This document shows positions 58,419 through 64,000 of a stretch of DNA of 64,000 nt, in pieces. The notes under the pieces are model-generated. The model worked only from the letters and a program-made list of their open reading frames with translations. It was not told where the DNA came from and ran no database searches. Numbering within the stretch: the stretch's first letter is position 1; each line of letters opens with the position of its first letter. The translations under genes were made by a program, and so were the position numbers. Source of the DNA: Garcia nutans (lineage: Eukaryota > Streptophyta > Magnoliopsida > Malpighiales > Euphorbiaceae); assembly GCA_947685225.1 (NCBI GenBank), contig CANTUV010000003.1, forward strand, positions 9,742,001 to 9,806,000, written 5' to 3'.

Positions 58419-60045
58419 CACTACGAGAATGTAAGAAATTGCCGAAGAAAAATTGCTGACAGAAATATATATATTGGTAATACCGACCGAATACAAATAG
58501 AAAAAATAATAAAAAAAATTTAAAAATATATCGATGATTTACTAACTAACTTTCTAGAGATAGAATTACCAACAGAATTTGAGTTGATAAATATGGAGTA
58601 AATGGTTTGTGCCAAAATTTATCGTCTAAATTTACCGACATAAAAAAATCCATCGGAAATTACCAAGAGATTGATTCTTTTGTCAGTATACAGGGAGGTA
58701 GATTAGGAAAAATCCTGCCTCCATGTTATACATTTTTTGAGAGACATTTTTCGTCGATGTTATCGAGAGAAAATATATTTTTATCGGTAATATCTAGAGA
58801 TTAAGCTTTGTCTCGATAAAGTGTTTCTAGCTATCTCATTCATCGATATCAATGTTTAGCAAGAAATAAATTTATATCTCGATAATACAGAGAGAAAAAC
58901 CTTATCTCTCGGTAACTGAAGAGGGAGTTGCATTGACATTCTCGCTTTTCCTTTACTGATTTTCTGAGAGAAAGAACTTTATCTCGATATTTCTGAGAGA
59001 TTAGCCTTTCTATCAGCATATAGTATACAATTTGCTAGAGATTATATTCTCTTAAGAATACCGAGAGAATATTTTGCTATCTCGGTAAATGAAGAGACAG
59101 TGGTGAGAATCTTCCAGCCTCTACTATTATACATTTATCGAGAGAAATAATTTTCTCTTGATATTTTTGAGAGAACTGCTTTCTCTCTGTAATACTGAGA
59201 GACTAAGCATTGCCTCGATAAAATATTTCTGGACATTTCCTTTCTCAATATCAATGTTTATCGAGAGATAATTTTATATCTCAATAATACCGCGAGAAAA
59301 GATTAGTCTCTCGATAAACGAACAAACAGAGGCTAGAATTTTCCTGCCTCTACTATTATACATTTGCTGAGCAAAATTTTTTTCTCTCAGTATTGCCGAG
59401 GGAAAGATATTTTCTCTCGATAATGATGAGAGAAAAAGCTTTTTCCCGGTAAAATATTTTTGGATATTTCATTTTTCAATATCAATGTTTACCAAGAGAT
59501 AATTTTATATCTCGGTAATACCAAGAGAACAATTTGGTCTCTCGATAAATGAACAGACAGAGGCGAGAATCTTCCTGCCTCTTCTACTATACATTTGCTG
59601 AGAGAAATGTTTTTCTCTTGGTATTTCCAAGAGAAATAAATTTTCTCTCGGTAATAGCAAGAGACTAAGCATTATCTCGGTAAAATATTTATGGACATTT
59701 AGTTTCTCAATATCAATGTTTACTGGGAGATAATTCATATCTAGATAATACTGAGACAATAGTTTGGTCTCTCAATAAATGAATAGGCAGAGGCAAAAAT
59801 TTTCCTGCCTCTGCTATTATACATTTGTTGAGCGAAATACTTTTCTCTCGACAATACCGAGAGAAATAAATTTTCTCTTGGTAATAGCGAGAGAAAACTG
59901 TCTCTGATTAAATGTATAATAGGTGGTAAGTCTAACTCCATCTATATTTTATCGACATGTGCTTTTGTCTCTCGGTAATGCTGAGAGACACTTTATTTCT
60001 CTCGACAAATGTAAAATAATTATGGTTTTAGTAGATCCATTTTTG

Positions 60046-60080
<35 letters not shown>

Positions 60081-60771
60081 TTCTCGTCTTGCCTCTATCT
60101 TTGTGTGTGTCTCTCTCTCTCTCTTTGGCGATGGTGAAGTAAGCAATGCCTCTCTCTCACTCTCTCCGGCGACGGTGAAGCAAGGCTCGACTTGTTAAGG
60201 TATTAACTTAAATTTTTTTATGTATATATTTTTAATTTTTTAGTTCTCTCCTCTCTCTCTCTAGCGACGGCAAGAAGAACAGGTGAAGGATATCCACTGT
60301 GTTTATGGAGGAATTTATGTGTTTGAAGAAATAAACTAGTATTTATAAATATTTTTGTGAATTTTATTTATTTTAAATATATATTCTGTGCAATTTTATT
60401 AATTTTTGTATTTTGTTAGTATTTGTATAATTTAATTTTTTTTATTATTTTTGTTGTGAATTTGAGTTTTTTTGGGGTGAATTTGAGTATATATTCTGTG
60501 TAATTTTTTTAATTTCCATTGTTGTGAATTTCTATATTTTATTAATATTTGTGTAATTTTTGTTGCTTTTAATTTTATTAATTGGGAAAATTAAGAAAAT
60601 TAAAACATAATAAAAAATTAAAAAAATTAGTTAGCTTCTAAAAAAAGTATTATCAATGTATTAATTGAATTAAATTTTTTAAACTATATTTTGTAATTAT
60701 TAAGCTTTATATTTTATAAGATAAAGTGGAAGAATAATAAAATTATATTATTGTTGAAATTTTAGGGGTTT
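58419..60771. mobile_element. CACTA-like element with palindromic subterminal arrays, one end only
   Basis: Begins CACTACGAGAATG, a CACTA-type terminus, inside the LTR fragment to its left. From 58430 to 59990 it is packed with CTCTCGGTAATACCGAGAG-type palindromes, arranged from about 59100 in macro-units of about 230 bp that each also contain 'gaggcgagaatcttcctgcctc'. At 60050-60270 follow CT-rich 5' UTR-like stretches and short 'ggcgacggtgaagcaagg' pieces with an exon-like end near 'gttaag|gtatt'. The matching GTAGTG end is not found before 60771, where an LTR interrupts. No transposase domain recognised. Confidence 0.6.
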
Positions 60772-60990
60772 TGTAACACACAGCCGCATGTATACTGGAT
60801 ACAAGGATGTCATAGTCTATTTGAAACAAACTAATCTTTCTATTTAACGATATGAGAAAACTTAAAACATTTAAGTTATATTATAGAACATAATAGATAA
60901 AACATTTGCTTATTAAGTAGCGGAAAATGTAGCGGCATATACATATGTATACATTAAAATCCATAAATACAAAAATATAGAATTATACAT
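60772..60990 (-). mobile_element. Chromovirus LTR 3' end fragment, minus orientation
   Basis: The left edge TGTAACACACAGCCG is an inverted LTR terminus. The inverted sequence matches the last 220 bp of LTR 60991-63533 ('ccgcatgtatac', 'tagcggaaaatgtagcgg'). The element starting at 60991 interrupts it. Confidence 0.7.
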
Positions 60991-63533
60991 TGTAATATCC
61001 CAAACTATGTTGTAAAATTTTGGAATGTTTATTTGTGAAAATTGGATTGAATGATTTTTAGTGTATATTTGATTAAGTGAAAAGATAAGAGGAAGAAGAA
61101 GTGTATATGTTATGTATATGGAGATAAAAACAATATATACAAGTCATTGGGTCTTATAAGTCAAAAGAGATATTTTGATTAATTAAATGGATTTATTTAA
61201 GTTAGTGAAAGATGATGTTAGTGGTTGATTATTAAATTGTTTAATTGTATGGTGGAGAGTGATTTGGGGAAAAGAGGTTTGGTTAAAAGAGAAGAGTGTG
61301 TTGACTTTCTTTCCTTCTTCTTCTTTCATCTTCATCTTCTTCTTTCTTCTCTTTGGCTGGCCACCCTTATCAACCAAAGGAGAAGAAGATTTTCTTGCTT
61401 CCAAGCTCAAGAGATTGAAGGCTTTCAAGAGATCAAGTTGGAGTTTTAAGGATTTTCTTCACTTTTGGTAAGTTTCCAACTTGTTTCTTGGTTTTCTTTT
61501 GAGTTTGTGTTCTTGAGTTTTGGTGATTGGTAGCTGTAGATGTGTTTTTGGTGTTTTGATGTTTGTAATTGAGTTGTTTTAAGGTTTACTCAAGTATTAT
61601 ATGGATTGTTTATGGTTTGGTTGAGTTTGTGTGTTGTTGATATGGTTATTGGAAGGTGATTGTTGGATGTGGTATTGTGGTGTCGATTTTAGAATTTTTG
61701 GCCTGACACGCCCAGGAGCAAGGCCATGTCTTTGGGGTTGTCGTTGGTTCTATTTTCTGGGTTGGTGACATGAGCAGTGACACGCCCATATCACTGAGCA
61801 TGTCACAGCTTCTGTGTTGTAGTAGCATTGACACAGCCAGTGACACACCGATGTCACTTAGCTTGTCATAGCTACTGTGTTGTTGGTTGATTGACATGTC
61901 CAGTGACATGCCCATGACACTGAGCATGTCATAGCTTCTGTGTTGGAGGAGGATTGACACGGCCAATGACAAGCCCATGTCACTGAGCATGTCAAAGCTT
62001 CTGTATTGTGGGTTTAGGGCACGGTCAGGGACATGCCAATGTTGTTGAGCATGTAAAGTATAGAGTTTGCCCTAGATAGTTCTTATTCTTGTATTCTTAT
62101 GTGTAATCACCTTTGGATTAGGTTTTGAAGAGAATTGAGTTACCCAAGCCAAGGTTTGAGTGAGATCTTGGAAGAGGAGTTGATAGAGTGGTATTGTTGC
62201 TCTTAGAGGTAAGTACAAACTTTGAATGATTGCATACATTTACATGACATTGAAACTTAACACATTTAGTTGAGAAATGTGTTAAGTTACTTGATACATC
62301 GTTGATGAATGAATTATATGGTATGATATGTATAATGTGAATTATGTTGTTGTATCAAAGCAATTGAGTAATGGGTTAGAAATGAAAGGGAATGTGGAAT
62401 AACATGATGAGATATGTGAAAACATAATGTAACAAATTGAGATTGATATAAAAGAGAAGAATGAGAAAAGATGAGAAAATGATGATATAATAAGGCAATG
62501 AGCCTAGTTGATTATGAGAAATGAATTGTGAAAGAAAATGATAATGAGATAAATGAATTAATTGTGTGCCTAGTATGTTATTCAATTCTCAGAGTTCTGG
62601 GTTTTGCGGCATGCCTATGAATTGCTGGGCAGGTGAAAAGACTGGGTCATAAGCCGAGCCCAGCTGATAAATGTGAAATACGATGTTTTTGAAGTGAAAA
62701 GACTGGGTCATAAGCCTCAAAAATAGTAACAGTCTAGCCGAGTTGAGGATCAAGATACTGGGGCCCTAGGGTCTAGCCAGGTTGAGGCCCAAGAGACTGG
62801 GTCTGTTACAATATCCATGGATATATATATTGCCTACGGGGCTAGACACAAGGTGTCAATATGGACCAAAGCAGTAACTCTGAACTTTGAATAGCATATT
62901 AGTTTTGTTTTGGGCCCATGTTTGTCTTTGCTTAAATGTGAATTATGAAATGTGATGCAAATGATTAAAATGTTGAGATATAATACAACGAGTTGATATA
63001 TTCATATATATTATGCATGAGAATCGCATTGATCTATATTGCATCAAAGTTTGTACCACTAAGCTTTCTGCTTAGCGCAATTGTGGTTCATCGAGTAGGT
63101 GACAGGGTAGATCCGGTTGTGCCGGAGAGCTCGTCTAGACCGAATTGAGTCTAGGCTTGAGATTAGAGGTAGTTGTGAACATCAAGATCAGAGACGAACT
63201 GCCAGCATGTATAAATTTCATATTTTTGTACTTATTGATGTTGATATAAACATATGTATTTTCCGCTGCTTGTTAAACTAGTGTTTTGGATAAACTTTTG
63301 GGGTAATGAAGATATATGAATATGTATTTTAACAAGAGATGTTTCATCTATTACTTTCTATATAATAACTTAAATGTTTTAAGTTTACTTACATTAATTT
63401 ATAATGATTTGATTTTAAAGTTGAAAGATTGGTTTATTTAAAATGAACCGCGGCACCCCTTTATCCGGTATACGTATATCGCGTATTATGCGGGTGTATT
63501 CAGTGTGCATATATGGGGCATGGGGCTGTTACA
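60991..63533 (+). mobile_element. 5' LTR of a chromovirus running off the window
   Basis: Starts TGTAATATCCCAAACTATG and ends CATGGGGCTGTTACA, 2543 bp, preceded by TACAT (60986-60990), the expected left duplication. About 8 GACACGCCCATGTC-type motifs lie at 61700-62050, 'gaaaagactgggtcataagcc' repeats at 62630-62730, and the stem-loop CTAAGC/GCTTAG at 63059-63075 followed by AG|GT at 63098/63099. A PBS and gag follow directly. Confidence 0.95.
63059..63100 (+). promoter_or_regulatory. Conserved stem-loop followed by splice-donor-like site
   Basis: CTAAGC-TTTCT-GCTTAG hairpin, then a weaker second stem and AG|GTGACA. Homologous sites occur at 14071-14111, 20411-20452, 42977-43018, 50895-50936, 54786-54830 and, on the minus strand, 51479-51520. 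In this copy an acceptor-like TTTGCAG ends at 63690, 12 bp before the gag ATG, so splicing from the LTR to the gag leader is conceivable. Function unproven. Confidence 0.55.
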
Positions 63534-63540
63534 ACTATTT

Positions 63541-63553
63541 TGGTATCAGAGCC
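63541..63553 (+). other. Primer-binding site, initiator tRNA-Met type
   Basis: TGGTATCAGAGCC starts seven bases after the LTR end and matches the plant initiator tRNA-Met 3' end, as usual for Tekay/Del-like chromoviruses. Confidence 0.9.
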
Positions 63554-63702
63554 AGGTTTGAGATTCTCAACCTAGGTGAATTGTAAGAAAAAGAAAATTT
63601 TGATTTTTTTTAATATGGTTTCTAAATAAGATACATGCTTTGGTACTGGCAGTTTCTGATCTTTGATGGGGTATTCTACTGTGTTTGCAGATATAGGTAG
63701 TG

Positions 63703-64000
63703 ATGGCATCTCAGTCACATCATTTCGTAGAAGGTAGTGCTGAGAGTGTAGCTCTTGTTAAGGGTAGAGATGGAGCTAGGGTTGAGACAGCTGGTGAGGC
63801 ACCTGTTCCTGTGCCAGAGAGACCCACTGCTGATGAGATTTCACCGATTTGGTTTTGGCATATGGTAGATTTGTTGAGACAAGCTCCAGTGCAATAGCTG
63901 CCACCACAACCACAGCCGCATGTACCGGTGAGGCAGTATGATAAGTTAAGGAAGTTTGGAGCTAAGGACTTCTTTGGTACTACAGATCCTGCAATAGCCA
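63703..64000 (+). pseudogene. Chromovirus gag, start only, with premature TAG
   Basis: Start of the capsid protein of the element whose 5' LTR is at 60991-63533. The ATG at 63703 opens a frame of 64 codons (MASQSHHFVEG..., Pro/Glu-rich, then ISPIWFWHMVDLLRQAPVQ) that meets TAG at 63895-63897. The same frame continues after it with LPPQPQ and KLRKFGAKDFFGTTDPAIA, the normal start of the Ty3 gag helical domain, so the TAG is an in-frame point change (one base from CAG). The window ends inside gag. The copy looks inactive unless the stop is read through. Confidence 0.85.

Noticed and set aside
59923..60198. 91-codon frame LPLSLSLSLSLFPSR as a secreted or membrane protein
   Set aside because: Translation of a (CT)n microsatellite in a 5' UTR-like stretch of the CACTA-like element.

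Overview
This window looks like gene-poor, AT-rich plant DNA (an angiosperm, probably a eudicot), of the heterochromatic or pericentromeric kind. Almost everything I can classify is a transposable element, and insertions are nested up to three deep. I see no intact single-copy host gene, and I recognised no tRNA, rRNA or CRISPR array by eye. The only host-gene-like sequence is a broken fragment of an ASPM-like (abnormal spindle) gene carried inside a CACTA transposon. The species cannot be named from this sequence.

Layout. 1-8600: minus-strand Ty3 (Tat-lineage-like) gag pseudogene, its leader, primer-binding site and LTR (family A, TGTAGACCC...GCTCACA), then tandem-repeat 3' UTR sequence and an inverted family-A LTR. 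8601-14525: LTR fragments and a solo LTR. 14531-26859: degraded plus-strand Tat-like element (minisatellite, gag pseudogene, 3' UTR-like repeats) interrupted by a solo LTR (18799-20993, TSD CAAAC) and a 3.6-kb CACTA element (22161-25727, TSD TTA). 26860-31260: non-autonomous Copia element with a gag only (TSD ATTAA). 32961-37164: second inverted pair of family-A LTRs. 37140-40946: long open chromovirus polyprotein (zinc knuckle to chromodomain) with most of gag missing, followed by its polypurine tract and 3' LTR (40994-43443). 43444-48150: truncated LTRs. 48681-56056: a minus-strand solo LTR holding two further solo LTRs, all three with recognisable target-site duplications. 57276-60990: LTR fragments split by a palindrome-rich CACTA-like element. 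60991-64000: 5' LTR, tRNA-Met-type PBS and the start of gag of a chromovirus that runs off the window.

How the parts relate. The LTRs at 12542, 18799, 40994, 49037, 52437 and 60991, and several minus-strand copies, share one architecture: a 5' TGTAAT-type end, variable GC-rich palindromic or tandem motifs in the middle, a conserved pair of stem-loops about 390-580 bp before the 3' end followed at once by a splice-donor-like AG|GT, and a GTTACA end. Because 60991-63533 is joined to a PBS and gag, and 40994-43443 follows a chromodomain-bearing pol, I assign the whole group to Tekay/Del-like chromoviruses. The paired stem-loop, with compensatory and wobble changes between copies, is the most interesting unexplained signal in the window. 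All boundaries were read by eye; no alignment or database search was run.
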